Assembly: GCA_051649605.1 (NCBI GenBank)
Contig: JBOFHK010000002.1
Coordinates: 62,001-126,000 of the forward strand
DNA: 64,000 nt
Direction of reading: 5' to 3'
Source: Brevinema_A sp051649605
GTDB lineage: Bacteria > Spirochaetota > Brevinematia > Brevinematales > Brevinemataceae
Each line of letters begins with the position of its first letter. The stretch's first letter is position 1. Made by a program: the position numbers and the translations under genes. Of this stretch, positions 43,386 through 51,800 are shown piece after piece. The notes below the pieces were generated by a model, which was not told the DNA's origin, ran no database searches, and saw only the letters and a list, made by a program, of their open reading frames with translations.

Positions 43386-44744
43386 ATGGCTTATGATAAT
43401 ATAAAAAAAATTGTTACTCAAACAACCAATAAAATCCTTATTCTATGGGTTCTACTTTTTAGTGCTTATATAGGTTTTATAATTTTCTACAACATTGCTA
43501 ACGAAAAAAATCAATTTATTAATAAACAAATCCTAACATTTTCGGAAATCAACACAGAAATTACTTCGGTATTATACTATAATAGCCAACAAAATATTGC
43601 TTCTGATATTGATTATACCAAGACACTCCTCAGTCAATGGATGGATACCCAACGACTCTCTTTTAGTACCATGATTCCTGCAACGATCCCCGAAATTAAC
43701 TTTCTTAATGAATTAGGACAAGAATTTTATTCTACAAAAAACCTAAAAAACCAAGACCAACAGATACAAAATTTTCAAAACCTCAGCGATCAACTCGATT
43801 TATTAAAACGGATGTCTTTATCTTATGTGCAGGATTCTTTAATTAATAAAATCATGCCTCTTGTTCTCGTAATTAGCATAGGCTTATTATTTATTATGAT
43901 TGTGATAACACTTATTATCGCAAATACCCTACAAAAAAAGCTGATAATAAAAAATGAATTTATTTTAGAAGACATTTGGAATGAACTCCAAGGAATGCCT
44001 CTTCACAGTAATAGCTCAAGCGACTCTCTCAGACAAATACCCTATCCCGATACAGAAAAAATACACAATCTCATCCAAGATTCTGAAAATCTCTCTACCT
44101 ATATCTCACAAGCTAAAGAACTTTTAGTCGATTTCACCCCAAAGATCGCCAATAATCCAAAATTATCAGAGAAAATAGCATTTATTCAAAAACTACTATC
44201 CCGATTATTTACTAGAACAGAACGGGCAACTGCCTTAGCCAAAGCAGCAAACGACAATGGATTTCAAGCTGGGATTCTCGCTTTAAATATTTCTATTGAA
44301 GCAGCCCGATCGGGAGATTCAGGAAGAAACTTTCTACCTATTTCCGACCGTGTAAAAGATTTTGGAGAAAAAAGTGCCCAAATTGGCAAGGCAATTATCG
44401 AAGAACTAAATGACGTTGATCTTTCTATTCGTAAAGCATACGCGATGGGAAAAGGAATTATCGAGGAACTATCTTCCGAATCAAACGAGGAACAGCCATT
44501 AGATCGAAATATTCAAGATGTCCTTCATTTGTTCAATCAAATACTTCAATTATCCCAATATATTAAAAATATTTCCAATAAGTTAGAAACAAATATTGAA
44601 GTGCCTACCAACTATAATGATACTGATCAATCTTATCAGTATTCGGTATTTCTTAGAGAAATCCTCATAAGAAGTTTCGACCGACTCTACCGTTTTAACT
44701 ACGGTATTGACCCCCCATCTTCTTCTTTTCGAGAAGATCGATAA
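43386..44744 (+). CDS. Divergent methyl-accepting chemotaxis-like transducer
   Basis: 452 residues. TM1 (about 17-37, ILILWVLLFSAYIGFIIFY) and TM2 (about 158-180, LVLVISIGLLFIMIVITLII) flank a roughly 120-residue periplasmic part. The cytoplasmic part is helical; at its core is a diverged signalling tip ILALNISIEAARSGDSGRNF against the canonical L-L-A-L-N-A-A-I-E-A-A-R-A-G-E-x-G-R-G-F. The E-A-A-R core and following IGKAIIEEL helix are kept. A HAMP domain is not obvious, the adaptation helices are short, and there is no C-terminal tether. A FliA-like promoter lies upstream. Probably signals to a CheA/CheW pair; the degenerate pair at 53.9-56.4 kb is a candidate. Confidence 0.72.
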   Translation: MAYDNIKKIVTQTTNKILILWVLLFSAYIGFIIFYNIANEKNQFINKQILTFSEINTEITSVLYYNSQQNIASDIDYTKTLLSQWMDTQRLSFSTMIPATIPEINFLNELGQEFYSTKNLKNQDQQIQNFQNLSDQLDLLKRMSLSYVQDSLINKIMPLVLVISIGLLFIMIVITLIIANTLQKKLIIKNEFILEDIWNELQGMPLHSNSSSDSLRQIPYPDTEKIHNLIQDSENLSTYISQAKELLVDFTPKIANNPKLSEKIAFIQKLLSRLFTRTERATALAKAANDNGFQAGILALNISIEAARSGDSGRNFLPISDRVKDFGEKSAQIGKAIIEELNDVDLSIRKAYAMGKGIIEELSSESNEEQPLDRNIQDVLHLFNQILQLSQYIKNISNKLETNIEVPTNYNDTDQSYQYSVFLREILIRSFDRLYRFNYGIDPPSSSFREDR

Positions 44745-44757
44745 GAGTTTGTACTTT

Positions 44758-44791
44758 ATCGTCCTAAGAGTAATCTTAGGACGATATTTTG
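44758..44791. terminator. Bidirectional terminator
   Basis: Perfect 12-bp stem ATCGTCCTAAGA (44758-44769) / TCTTAGGACGAT (44774-44785) with a GTAA loop and ATTTT tail. It lies between the receptor-like gene and the convergent 44803 gene. Confidence 0.92.
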
Positions 44792-44802
44792 ATTGATAGG
44801 AT

Positions 44803-45312
44803 CTATAAAGAAATTTCTAAGATTTTAATGTCTTGTAAGATGTGAACAAATAGATAATAGGTGTGTTGAAAAGACAGGGAAAAGATCTCTGCTTCCTTTA
44901 TCTTTTTTTGGAAAACAAAGGATAGGTCATGACTAAGAAACTCACAATAAAGACTCTCATGAGCAGATTCTAATTTAAGATTCCAAGAATTTTCCCAAGT
45001 AAAAAAATTGAGCTGAAGATCCAAAAAAGCATATTGATAGCTTTTCAAATCTGATACTCCTCGAAAAGCCAAACGCTGTTCTTGCAAAAAAAACGCTAAA
45101 CCAGAACAATATTGCTGATACCCTTTTTGCAATTTATTAAATACAATTTTATTAGCTACACTTTCTGAGTACACCTTGATTTTTGATAGCTCCATAAGAT
45201 ATTGCATTATATCAGGATTTCTGATTAAATATTCGGAAATCTCTTGGCTTTGCTCTCTAGGAAGTTGATTTTCTAAATATAGCAGTAAGCATTCTAAATC
45301 ATATTTTCCCAT
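44803..45312 (-). CDS. Putative anti-sigma-like protein (no zinc finger)
   Basis: 169 residues, no signal peptide or membrane segment. The N-terminal 45 residues (ECLLLYLENQLPREQSQEI then YLIRNPDIMQYLMELSKIK) follow the helix pattern of anti-sigma zinc-finger domains (L-x-x-Y-L-x-G-x-L-x-x-x-x-x-x-x-x-x-x-x-L-x-x-x-P-x-x-x), but the Cys and His ligands are missing. The rest is rich in aromatic residues and has no motif I know. It begins 10 bases after the sigma-like gene, which is what supports the idea; the call is inference. Confidence 0.45.
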   Translation of the reverse strand: MGKYDLECLLLYLENQLPREQSQEISEYLIRNPDIMQYLMELSKIKVYSESVANKIVFNKLQKGYQQYCSGLAFFLQEQRLAFRGVSDLKSYQYAFLDLQLNFFTWENSWNLKLESAHESLYCEFLSHDLSFVFQKKIKEAEIFSLSFQHTYYLFVHILQDIKILEISL

Positions 45313-45322
45313 CCAAACTCCA

Positions 45323-46168
45323 TTACTCTTTAATACTACTTTGTTGAATAATTTTTTTAATATGTAGATCTATTTTCTTTAACATCCGATAAGCTTGATT
45401 ATAATCATTAAAAAGTTTGATGAAAACTTTAAAAGATTTCTTTGTTATTATTTTTAGAGATCTCATATACTTAAATTGTCGATTTTTTAATCGTAGTATT
45501 TTTTGTTCCAAAACAAAATCCATACCTTGTTTTCGGTGAATATTTTCAAGATGGGCAATCTTATGATCAAGTTGTTTTATTTTGTTATAATACGCTTCTT
45601 GGAGCTGGTAACTATCGTATTGAATTTGTAAAGACTCTTGATATAATAAAAAAATATCCTGCAATGATTTACCAGTGTAGTGGGTTAATTCTATTAGGAG
45701 ATCAGAATTTAGTTGTTGAGGCATATAATAAAATAACCACAAACTTTTTTCTACCTTAGGTAACAAATTAAGAACACCTTCCCAAATAAGATCACCCACC
45801 TCCTGCTCATAGCCTCCAATAATAGCTGCATAATTGTTATCAAGCCAATCGCCCCCTAAAACTATATTTTGAGAGGTTACAGCACCCATTTTTACAAAAT
45901 CACAGAATTTATAATACAAAACAGCATTAAACCACGTCGTAAACACCACAGAAGTTTGCTCTGGAAAAGATTGCAATATCTGCTCGATATATTCTAGCAC
46001 GTATAATACAAAATCTTGACAAATATCTTCATTACAACGATATTTCTGTTTGGGCCATTTTTTTATATAGCAGACGATATGCTCTTGAAATTCATATAAT
46101 AGTTCTTGTGAAGGATTTGATTGATAATCAGCAATAATTTTTTTAATATAAACATTATTCAATTTCAT
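45323..46168 (-). CDS. Putative ECF-like sigma factor with C-terminal helical extension
   Basis: 281 residues from the ATG at 46168; an in-frame TTG at 46201 follows AAGGA with no spacing, so the start is uncertain. Residues about 45-95 (NEDICQDFVLYVLEYIEQIL and FTTWFNAVLYYKFCDFVK) mirror sigma region 2 (E-D-x-x-Q-x-x-F-L... F-x-x-W-L-x-x-I-x-x-N-x-x-x-D). A later stretch, LLPKVEKSLWLFYYMPQQ then LIELTHYTGKSLQDIFLLYQ, resembles the sigma region 4 helix-turn-helix. A 90-residue Lys-rich coiled extension follows. Operonic with the ZnuA-like gene upstream and the anti-sigma-like gene downstream. Confidence 0.5.
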   Translation of the reverse strand: MKLNNVYIKKIIADYQSNPSQELLYEFQEHIVCYIKKWPKQKYRCNEDICQDFVLYVLEYIEQILQSFPEQTSVVFTTWFNAVLYYKFCDFVKMGAVTSQNIVLGGDWLDNNYAAIIGGYEQEVGDLIWEGVLNLLPKVEKSLWLFYYMPQQLNSDLLIELTHYTGKSLQDIFLLYQESLQIQYDSYQLQEAYYNKIKQLDHKIAHLENIHRKQGMDFVLEQKILRLKNRQFKYMRSLKIITKKSFKVFIKLFNDYNQAYRMLKKIDLHIKKIIQQSSIKE

Positions 46169-46211
46169 ATAATAGTTCGACTCAATAGAAAGATTCCCCA
46201 ATCCTTTTAAT

Positions 46212-47027
46212 TTATTGAAAATACTCTAATAAGAGTATACTATTAGATTCTAATAAAGAAATAATACGACCATCAGGACTAATCATTGGATTGAATGGAA
46301 GTACTCCCAAACCTGTTTCTTCTGAAATATGGACAAGGGTACTAGAGCTATGGCTGAAAGCATCATCAATTAAAATAATATTCTTACTACTGTTAAGAGA
46401 TTTGATTTTGTCAATCACCGTAGTAACTTTTTTTAAAGAAACACCCTCCGATTCTTCTAAAGTATCTAGTAATTCGATGTCCAATTCCTCAAGGAGATAG
46501 TTCCAAACACAATGGCGTTGTACCGCATAAAGTGGACGTTTAATTTTTTGACGAATATTTAATACACGCTGAAAACTTTCTCCAAGCTCTTGGGTAAATT
46601 GCCGGTGATTTTCAATAAATAGCAATCGAGTATCGGGATACTGCTGAATAAGGATTTCCAACACCTTATCTGCGAGTTCTTGTAAGTGAACATAAGAAAC
46701 CCAAACATGGGGATTAGGATGCTCGTGAGATTCTTGATCGTAAGCTAATAGATATTGTGCTTTCTCTGAACGAAAAAGATAGCCATCAATATGATCATCC
46801 AATACAACAATCAAGTCTGCTTGTGATAACATTAGTGCATCAGAAGGTTTTAATTGAAAAGTATGAGGATCAGTATTGCTAGGAATAATATTTGTCGTAG
46901 AAATATCACTAATTTCTTGGATTAGCATAGCAATAGGGGCAATCCCTGTTACAATTCGTGGGGATGTATTTTTTTGAACACAAAAACTAAAGAGAAAAAA
47001 TAGCAATAGTAGTGATTGTTTTTTCAT
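46212..47027 (-). CDS. Zinc/manganese ABC-type substrate-binding lipoprotein (ZnuA-like)
   Basis: 271 residues from the ATG at 47027 (AGGAGG upstream). Signal peptide with lipobox LFSFC (Cys16). Cluster A-I family motifs are visible: SNTDPHTFQLKPSDALMLSQADLIV (His ligand), a short His-rich SHEHPNPHVWVSYVHLQ (His ligand), QRHCVWNYLLEELDIELL and the late DDAFSH acid. It captures Zn2+ or Mn2+ in the periplasm. The ABC permease and ATPase are not adjacent. First gene of the unit with the sigma-like pair. Confidence 0.85.
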   Translation of the reverse strand: MKKQSLLLLFFLFSFCVQKNTSPRIVTGIAPIAMLIQEISDISTTNIIPSNTDPHTFQLKPSDALMLSQADLIVVLDDHIDGYLFRSEKAQYLLAYDQESHEHPNPHVWVSYVHLQELADKVLEILIQQYPDTRLLFIENHRQFTQELGESFQRVLNIRQKIKRPLYAVQRHCVWNYLLEELDIELLDTLEESEGVSLKKVTTVIDKIKSLNSSKNIILIDDAFSHSSSTLVHISEETGLGVLPFNPMISPDGRIISLLESNSILLLEYFQ

Positions 47028-47091
47028 CAAAAAGCCTCCTATAATATATTATAATATCATATTAACAACAAAAAATCAAAGATTATAAGAA

Positions 47092-47120
47092 TTGAAAAAA
47101 ATGAATTAAATTCTTATAAT
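47092..47120 (+). promoter_or_regulatory. Sigma-70 promoter of the 47142 gene
   Basis: TTGAAA (47092-47097), 17-bp spacer, exact TATAAT (47115-47120). The predicted start near 47127 rules out the earlier in-frame ATG at 47121 as a translation start. Confidence 0.8.
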
Positions 47121-47141
47121 ATGACAACTAAAAGGAAGTTT

Positions 47142-47810
47142 ATGAAAAATATCTCTATTTTATTATTGATTTTAATAAGTGGCTTAGGATACAGTCAAAC
47201 AAATATCCAAGCACAAAACCAAAAAAAACTAATACCACCTTATTTTTCTATATACACTATTTTCGGAGGAGTAAGTACCTTAGCAAACGGTGGCAGTCCC
47301 TGTCATACTGTACCAACGATGTGGTTGATTTTTGAAGGACATATTCCTATTGGGTATCAAAATCTCTATCTCTATACCCAATTCCGATCTTCTTTTTTTA
47401 TCGGTCAATCAAATTCCATAATCTCTGCTATTCTTCCCATCATCCATATGGAAAGCACTAAATTGGGAGTATTACTTGGGGTAGGTGGTATTGTCTATGA
47501 TCAAAGGAAAAACAATATAGGTTGGTATATCTCTTTAAATGGGGGAATCGTTTTTGAAGGAGCTGTTCGTAAATTTCCGACATCCAACCCCCTCAATCCA
47601 GATATCCCTGAACGCTTTCTAAATATCGGAACGGAAATCAATACAATTTTTTATTATAATTTTAAAAAATATTTTGGGCTTAATATTGGTTTTCATTGGG
47701 GTTATACTTATAGCCCTTTCAGCGGAGATTCATTTTATTTAGGATTACCCAATCAAATTGTTTTTTTTCATATGATGAGCTATGGGATTAGTTTCGGAAT
47801 GAACTTTTAA
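47142..47810 (+). CDS. Outer-membrane-like secreted protein, unknown function
   Basis: 222 residues from the ATG at 47142 (AAGGAAG upstream, promoter position agrees). Signal peptide (KNISILLLILISGLGYSQ). The mature part is rich in aromatic/glycine beta strands and ends ISFGMNF with a terminal Phe, as in BAM-inserted barrels. Two Cys are absent except one in GGSPCHT. No family recognised. It resembles in build the 50500 gene, which ends ASAGINF. Confidence 0.6.
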   Translation: MKNISILLLILISGLGYSQTNIQAQNQKKLIPPYFSIYTIFGGVSTLANGGSPCHTVPTMWLIFEGHIPIGYQNLYLYTQFRSSFFIGQSNSIISAILPIIHMESTKLGVLLGVGGIVYDQRKNNIGWYISLNGGIVFEGAVRKFPTSNPLNPDIPERFLNIGTEINTIFYYNFKKYFGLNIGFHWGYTYSPFSGDSFYLGLPNQIVFFHMMSYGISFGMNF

Positions 47811-47838
47811 AATATAATAAAAAAATATAGCCATATTC

Positions 47839-47867
47839 TTTACACAAATAGTTTTTTCTTTTATAAT
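47839..47867 (+). promoter_or_regulatory. Sigma-70 promoter of tex
   Basis: TTTACA (47839-47844), 17-bp spacer, exact TATAAT (47862-47867). It leaves a 5' leader of about 90 bases before tex, with no fold I recognise as a riboswitch. Confidence 0.78.
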
Positions 47868-47963
47868 ATAAGAAGTTCCTTATGGTAAGTTTTGTAGACT
47901 GGGAGTTCTCTAATAGATAATCATTGTATTGTCTATTAAGGAAAACATAGGGATTCTAAGAAA

Positions 47964-50258
47964 ATGTTGGAGATACCATTGACACAAGAATTTATTGACT
48001 CTCTTAATATCGATAAAGAGCAAATCCTTGCTCAACTATCAAATACACTTAATATTTCAAAACCTCAAATCCAGACTACTTTGGATTTATTTGCTGAAGA
48101 TTGTACCGTACCATTTATTGCTCGTTATCGAAAAGAAAAAACAGGTAACTTAGATGAAACTGAAATTCGGGCGATTGAACACCTTGACAAATCCATCACC
48201 AATTTAGAAACTCGAAGGATCGAGATCATCAAAGCTATTTTTAATCAAGGACTTCTTAACGAAGAATTATTACGTAATATTAATTCCTGCGTTACTCAAA
48301 CCGAGTTAGAAGATCTTTATGCTCCCTACAAAAAGAAGAGAAAAACACGAGGGATGAAAGCCATAGAAGCTGGTTTAGAACCTCTTGCAGAATTAATTCT
48401 CAGTAATTTAACAAACGATCAACTGATTATTCATGCAGGAGAATTTTTAAACGAAGAGATCCTCACTACAGAGCAAGCTCTCCAAGGTGCTATGGATATT
48501 ATCGCAGAACGTATTGCTCAAGATACAGACAACAGAACAATGATAAGAGAATATATCCTCAAGCATGGGCAATTAATCGTATCAGGTAATAAAGATCCAG
48601 AAACAAGTGTTTATGGTATGTATTACAATTACAAAAGCCCTCTTTCTCAGGTTAAAGCTCATCATATTTTAGCAATTAATCGAGGAGAAACAGAAAAAGA
48701 GCTTGAAGTAAAAATAGATATTGAAGAAGATAATGTTTTTAATACTGTTCTAAGTCGTTATCAAATGGCTAATCAATATCATAAAGATACAATTATTGAT
48801 GGACTAAAGCGATTATTAATTCCTGCTGTTCTTCGAGAAATTCGTTCTAATTTCACCGCCAATGCTGATAAACATGGGATTTCGCTTTTTGCATCTAATC
48901 TACAGAATCTACTCCTACAAGCTCCTATTAAACGCACTCGTATTTTGGCCTTCGATCCTGGAATTCGCACCGGTACAAAAGTTACTGCTTTAGACGAAAA
49001 TGGTAAGTACCTAGCAGATTTCACTTTTTATGCACATAAATCAGAAAGTGAATCACAAAAGATGATTGTCGTCGCCATCCAAAAATACAACATAGAATTA
49101 ATCGCTATTGGAAACGGTACAGGGACTTTTGAGGTTCAAGCAATAGTTGCTAAGACACTATCCGAATTCAAAATTGATATTCCTTTTACGGTAGTCGGAG
49201 AAGATGGTGCAAGTGTCTATTCTGCTTCTCCTATTGCTAAAGAAGAATTCCCTAATCTCGACGTGAGTATTCGAGGAGCGATTTCTATCGGTCGGCGACT
49301 TCTGGATCCTTTAGCAGAATTAGTCAAAATCGATCCTAAATCCATCGGTGTAGGATTATATCAGCATGATCTTAATCAAACAGCGTTAAGTGATTCTTTA
49401 GACGAGACCGTTGAATCTGTCGTCAATCGGGTTGGAGTCAATCTTAATACTGCTTCTTATTCTCTCCTAAAATATGTTTCTGGAATTAAACTCAACTTAG
49501 CAAAAAAAATTACTTCTTATCGGGACAAAAACGGAACATTTACCAGTCGAATGGAGCTTCTAAAAGTTGCCGGTATGGGAGACAAAACTTTTGAACAATC
49601 TGCAGGATTTTTAAAAGTCTTAGAATCTCAAGAACCTTTAGACAATACTTGGGTACACCCAGAAAATTACGCACTTGCTCGAGAAATTCTTCAAACACTT
49701 GATCAAGGTATTTCCAAATCCCAAATCGAAGAATGGTATCAAAAATATCAAGTAGGTAAAACGACAATTGAAGATATTATTGCCGAACTACAAAAACCAG
49801 CACGCGACCCTAGAGAAGACTATCCTGGTCCTATCATGCAAAAAGGTGTTAAAATTTTTGAAGACCTTCGTGTCGGAATGAGCGTTACTGGAAAAATTAA
49901 AAATGTTGTTGATTTTGGAGCTTTTGTTGATCTAGGTATTAAAGAAACCGCATTATTACATTTATCAGAAATGAGTGATAGCTATGTTGCACACCCTATG
50001 GATATTGTAAAAGCTGGTGATATTGTTACTGCAAATATTATCGATATTGACGAGAAACGAAAACGGATTGGGCTTTCTATGAAAAGCAATAGAGAACAAA
50101 GTAAGAAACTTCCTGAACAATCTACAAGCCAACGTTCTCATCAGACCACAAAAAAAAATGAAACGAAATATCCTGGTCAATCTTCTCAATCAAACGTTAA
50201 AAAAAATAACTCCGGGGTTCCAACTCACAATCCTTTTGCGGCTCTTTTAAAAAAATAG
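47964..50258 (+). CDS. tex: Tex-family RNA-binding transcription accessory protein
   Basis: 764 residues. Domain order: Tex N-terminal helical domain (VPFIARYRKEKTGNLDETEIRAIEH), YqgF/RuvX-like nuclease fold (ILAFDPGIRTGTKVTALDENGKYL), helix-hairpin-helix (ASYSLLKYVSGIKLNLAKKI and MELLKVAGMGDKTFEQSAGFL) and an S1 RNA-binding domain (GMSVTGKIKNVVDFGAFVDLGIKETALLHLSEM), then a basic disordered tail. It binds nucleic acid and associates with transcription in the cytoplasm. The ribosome site is weak. An AT-rich terminator follows. Confidence 0.95.
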   Translation: MLEIPLTQEFIDSLNIDKEQILAQLSNTLNISKPQIQTTLDLFAEDCTVPFIARYRKEKTGNLDETEIRAIEHLDKSITNLETRRIEIIKAIFNQGLLNEELLRNINSCVTQTELEDLYAPYKKKRKTRGMKAIEAGLEPLAELILSNLTNDQLIIHAGEFLNEEILTTEQALQGAMDIIAERIAQDTDNRTMIREYILKHGQLIVSGNKDPETSVYGMYYNYKSPLSQVKAHHILAINRGETEKELEVKIDIEEDNVFNTVLSRYQMANQYHKDTIIDGLKRLLIPAVLREIRSNFTANADKHGISLFASNLQNLLLQAPIKRTRILAFDPGIRTGTKVTALDENGKYLADFTFYAHKSESESQKMIVVAIQKYNIELIAIGNGTGTFEVQAIVAKTLSEFKIDIPFTVVGEDGASVYSASPIAKEEFPNLDVSIRGAISIGRRLLDPLAELVKIDPKSIGVGLYQHDLNQTALSDSLDETVESVVNRVGVNLNTASYSLLKYVSGIKLNLAKKITSYRDKNGTFTSRMELLKVAGMGDKTFEQSAGFLKVLESQEPLDNTWVHPENYALAREILQTLDQGISKSQIEEWYQKYQVGKTTIEDIIAELQKPARDPREDYPGPIMQKGVKIFEDLRVGMSVTGKIKNVVDFGAFVDLGIKETALLHLSEMSDSYVAHPMDIVKAGDIVTANIIDIDEKRKRIGLSMKSNREQSKKLPEQSTSQRSHQTTKKNETKYPGQSSQSNVKKNNSGVPTHNPFAALLKK

Positions 50259-50282
50259 CCCTTCTCTAAGGAGAAAATATTT

Positions 50283-50309
50283 AAATTATATTTATAATTT
50301 GTTTTTTTT
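50283..50309 (+). terminator. AT-only intrinsic terminator of tex
   Basis: Stem AAATTATA (50283-50290), two-base loop, TATAATTT (50293-50300), then G and eight T. The stem is all A-T, so it is weaker than the others here, but the T-run is perfect. Confidence 0.65.
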
Positions 50310-50337
50310 CTTAATTGAGTATACTTAATAGAGAACG
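50308..50337 (+). repeat. Promoter-like repeat, copy A
   Basis: 30 bases matching 50463-50492 at 26 positions. Each copy directly follows a terminator T-run and contains a -10-like hexamer (TATACT here, TATATT in copy B). Copy B is the promoter/leader of the 50500 gene, and copy A would drive a separate transcript. Confidence 0.65.
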
Positions 50338-50460
50338 ACAAAATATCAAAAAGGATTGAGGGTCCTTTTATTACTCTTCTAAAAAATAAATGCTCCTTTT
50401 TACAGGACAAGCCTATAAAACAAGCAACAGATACTTAATTGTATCTGTTGCTTGTTTTTT
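50332..50460 (+). ncRNA. Candidate small RNA between tex and the 50500 gene
   Basis: From the end of promoter-like repeat A to a very strong terminator: stem AAACAAGCAACAGATAC (50418-50434) / complement (50441-50457) with a TTAATT loop and T-run. The interior has a second hairpin, AAAGGA-ttgaggg-TCCTTT. No plausible reading frame has a ribosome site, so a transcript of about 120 nt is proposed. Alternatively it is dead sequence left by duplication of a terminator-promoter unit. Confidence 0.4.
50418..50460 (+). terminator. Strong 17-bp-stem terminator
   Basis: Perfect 17-bp stem (50418-50434 and 50441-50457), 6-base loop and a run of T into 50460. It ends the candidate small RNA. A possible -35 of the next promoter (TTGTTT, 50452-50457) overlaps it. 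Confidence 0.9.
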
Positions 50461-50499
50461 ATTTCTTAGTTGATTATATTTAATAGAGAAGGAGCGTTG

Positions 50500-51114
50500 A
50501 TGAAAAAATTATTAATGGTTTTCCTATTTTTACTACCCATAAAATTATCTGCGGAACAAAATTATGACACAGCTACCATTGAACAGTTTGAATTTAGTGT
50601 TGTAAATCGGATCGCTAACTACCATATCGTCTTTGGAAAAAATAAATATAACAAATCATTACCCATTACTATGACACTCTTGGAATTTCTTTTTGGTTCC
50701 CCAACAGCATTTTTCTATTCCAGCTTCAGAGTTGGATATCCCTTAAGATCTTTTCCTTTAGAAGATCAACTAAAAAACTCCAGTGTCCAACTCCGAAATC
50801 ATCTAACCACAGGATTAGCAATAGGAGGAGGCTATGGCTTTTCTTCTGGTAATCATGCTCTAAAACTAATTCTTAATATTAATTTTGATGTTGGTCTTTG
50901 GCATAAAGATTTTGCTCTTAAAGATCACAAACAAAAAAATACTTGGGGTTCAGAGCTTTCTATACGTTACTACTACTACTTTGCAAAAAAAACTGCTTTA
51001 ATCCTCGGTCTCGATACAGGAGTAAATATTGATACAAGAAAAGCAGAAGATTCTCGCTATACACTCCACGGTGTCAGCATCTTTTATGGGGCGAGTGCTG
51101 GAATAAATTTTTAA
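50500..51114 (+). CDS. Outer-membrane-like secreted protein, unknown function
   Basis: 204 residues from the ATG at 50500 (AAGGAG upstream; a TTG at 50470 lies inside the promoter). Signal peptide (KKLLMVFLFLLPIKLSAE). The mature part is beta-strand rich with alternating aromatics (SELSIRYYYYFAKKTALILGLDTG) and ends FYGASAGINF with a terminal Phe. Likely an 8- to 10-stranded outer-membrane barrel; no family identified. Monocistronic. Confidence 0.6.
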   Translation: MKKLLMVFLFLLPIKLSAEQNYDTATIEQFEFSVVNRIANYHIVFGKNKYNKSLPITMTLLEFLFGSPTAFFYSSFRVGYPLRSFPLEDQLKNSSVQLRNHLTTGLAIGGGYGFSSGNHALKLILNINFDVGLWHKDFALKDHKQKNTWGSELSIRYYYYFAKKTALILGLDTGVNIDTRKAEDSRYTLHGVSIFYGASAGINF

Positions 51115-51170
51115 TAATCGGATAATAGTCTTAAGCCCTCAGAGATCACTAATAAAATTATTTGGTATAA

Positions 51171-51197
51171 AAAACCCCTAAAAATAGGGGCTTTTTT
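51171..51197. terminator. Bidirectional terminator
   Basis: Stem CCCCTA (51175-51180), AAAA loop, TAGGGG (51185-51190), with flanking A and T runs. It lies between the 50500 gene and the convergent FKBP gene. Confidence 0.85.
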
Positions 51198-51205
51198 ATA
51201 AATTA

Positions 51206-51664
51206 TTAATGTTCATCACATCCACAGTTACAACCACATTCACCATGCTTATGGTCATGCTCGTCTAGCTCTCCGATCGAATCTAAAGTAAGATCAAAAT
51301 TAAGATCTTTCCCCGCTAAAGGGTGATTCCCATCAAGAGTTAATACACCATTTTCTGCAGAAATAATTGTTACAGGCATTGGCTCTCCTGAACTAGGATG
51401 AAGTAAAACCAAACGCTGACCAGCTGGAATTTCAACAACTGCCTCATCAACTACTTTTCCATAAGCTTCATCACAAGGAATATGGACAGTTTTCTTTTCT
51501 CCAACTTCCATTCCTTCTACACCTTTATCAAACCCAGGAATCACATGACCTTGCCCTAACACAAATCCTAAAGGGTCTCTCCCTTCAGAACTATCAAATA
51601 CCGTACCATCTGATAATGTTCCTTTATAATGGACTTTAACTGCATCACCCGTTTTCGCTTTCAT
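51206..51664 (-). CDS. FKBP-type peptidyl-prolyl isomerase, SlyD-like
   Basis: 152 residues. FKBP domain with an inserted IF chaperone domain: VHYKGTLSDGTVFDSSEGRDPLGFVLGQGHVIPGFDKGVEGMEVGEKK at the N-terminus, then the PCDEAYGKV-type return and HPLAGKDLNFDLTL. The C-terminal HDHKHGECGCNCGCDEH is a His/Cys-rich metal-binding tail as in SlyD. Cytoplasmic folding catalyst and possible Ni/Zn store. AAGGAG precedes the start. Confidence 0.93.
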   Translation of the reverse strand: MKAKTGDAVKVHYKGTLSDGTVFDSSEGRDPLGFVLGQGHVIPGFDKGVEGMEVGEKKTVHIPCDEAYGKVVDEAVVEIPAGQRLVLLHPSSGEPMPVTIISAENGVLTLDGNHPLAGKDLNFDLTLDSIGELDEHDHKHGECGCNCGCDEH

Positions 51665-51737
51665 GATGAACTCCTTAAAATTTAAAATCTTTATTCATAA
51701 TATAATAAATATTTGTATTATACACAACTTTTTAATA

Positions 51738-51766
51738 TTTACTATTTTTTATTTCTATGATATAAT
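51738..51766 (+). promoter_or_regulatory. Sigma-70 promoter of the 51801 gene
   Basis: TTTACT (51738-51743), 17-bp spacer, exact TATAAT (51761-51766). Confidence 0.65.
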
Positions 51767-51800
51767 AGAAATAGAATTACGTTATTGAGGATCCACTGTT

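Noticed and set aside
48779..49024. Reverse-strand open frame inside tex
   Set aside because: Shadow of a conserved coding region without a ribosome site or promoter.
50390..50473. 27-codon open frame between tex and the 50500 gene
   Set aside because: It has no ribosome site and runs through the strong terminator stem, so it is unlikely to be translated.
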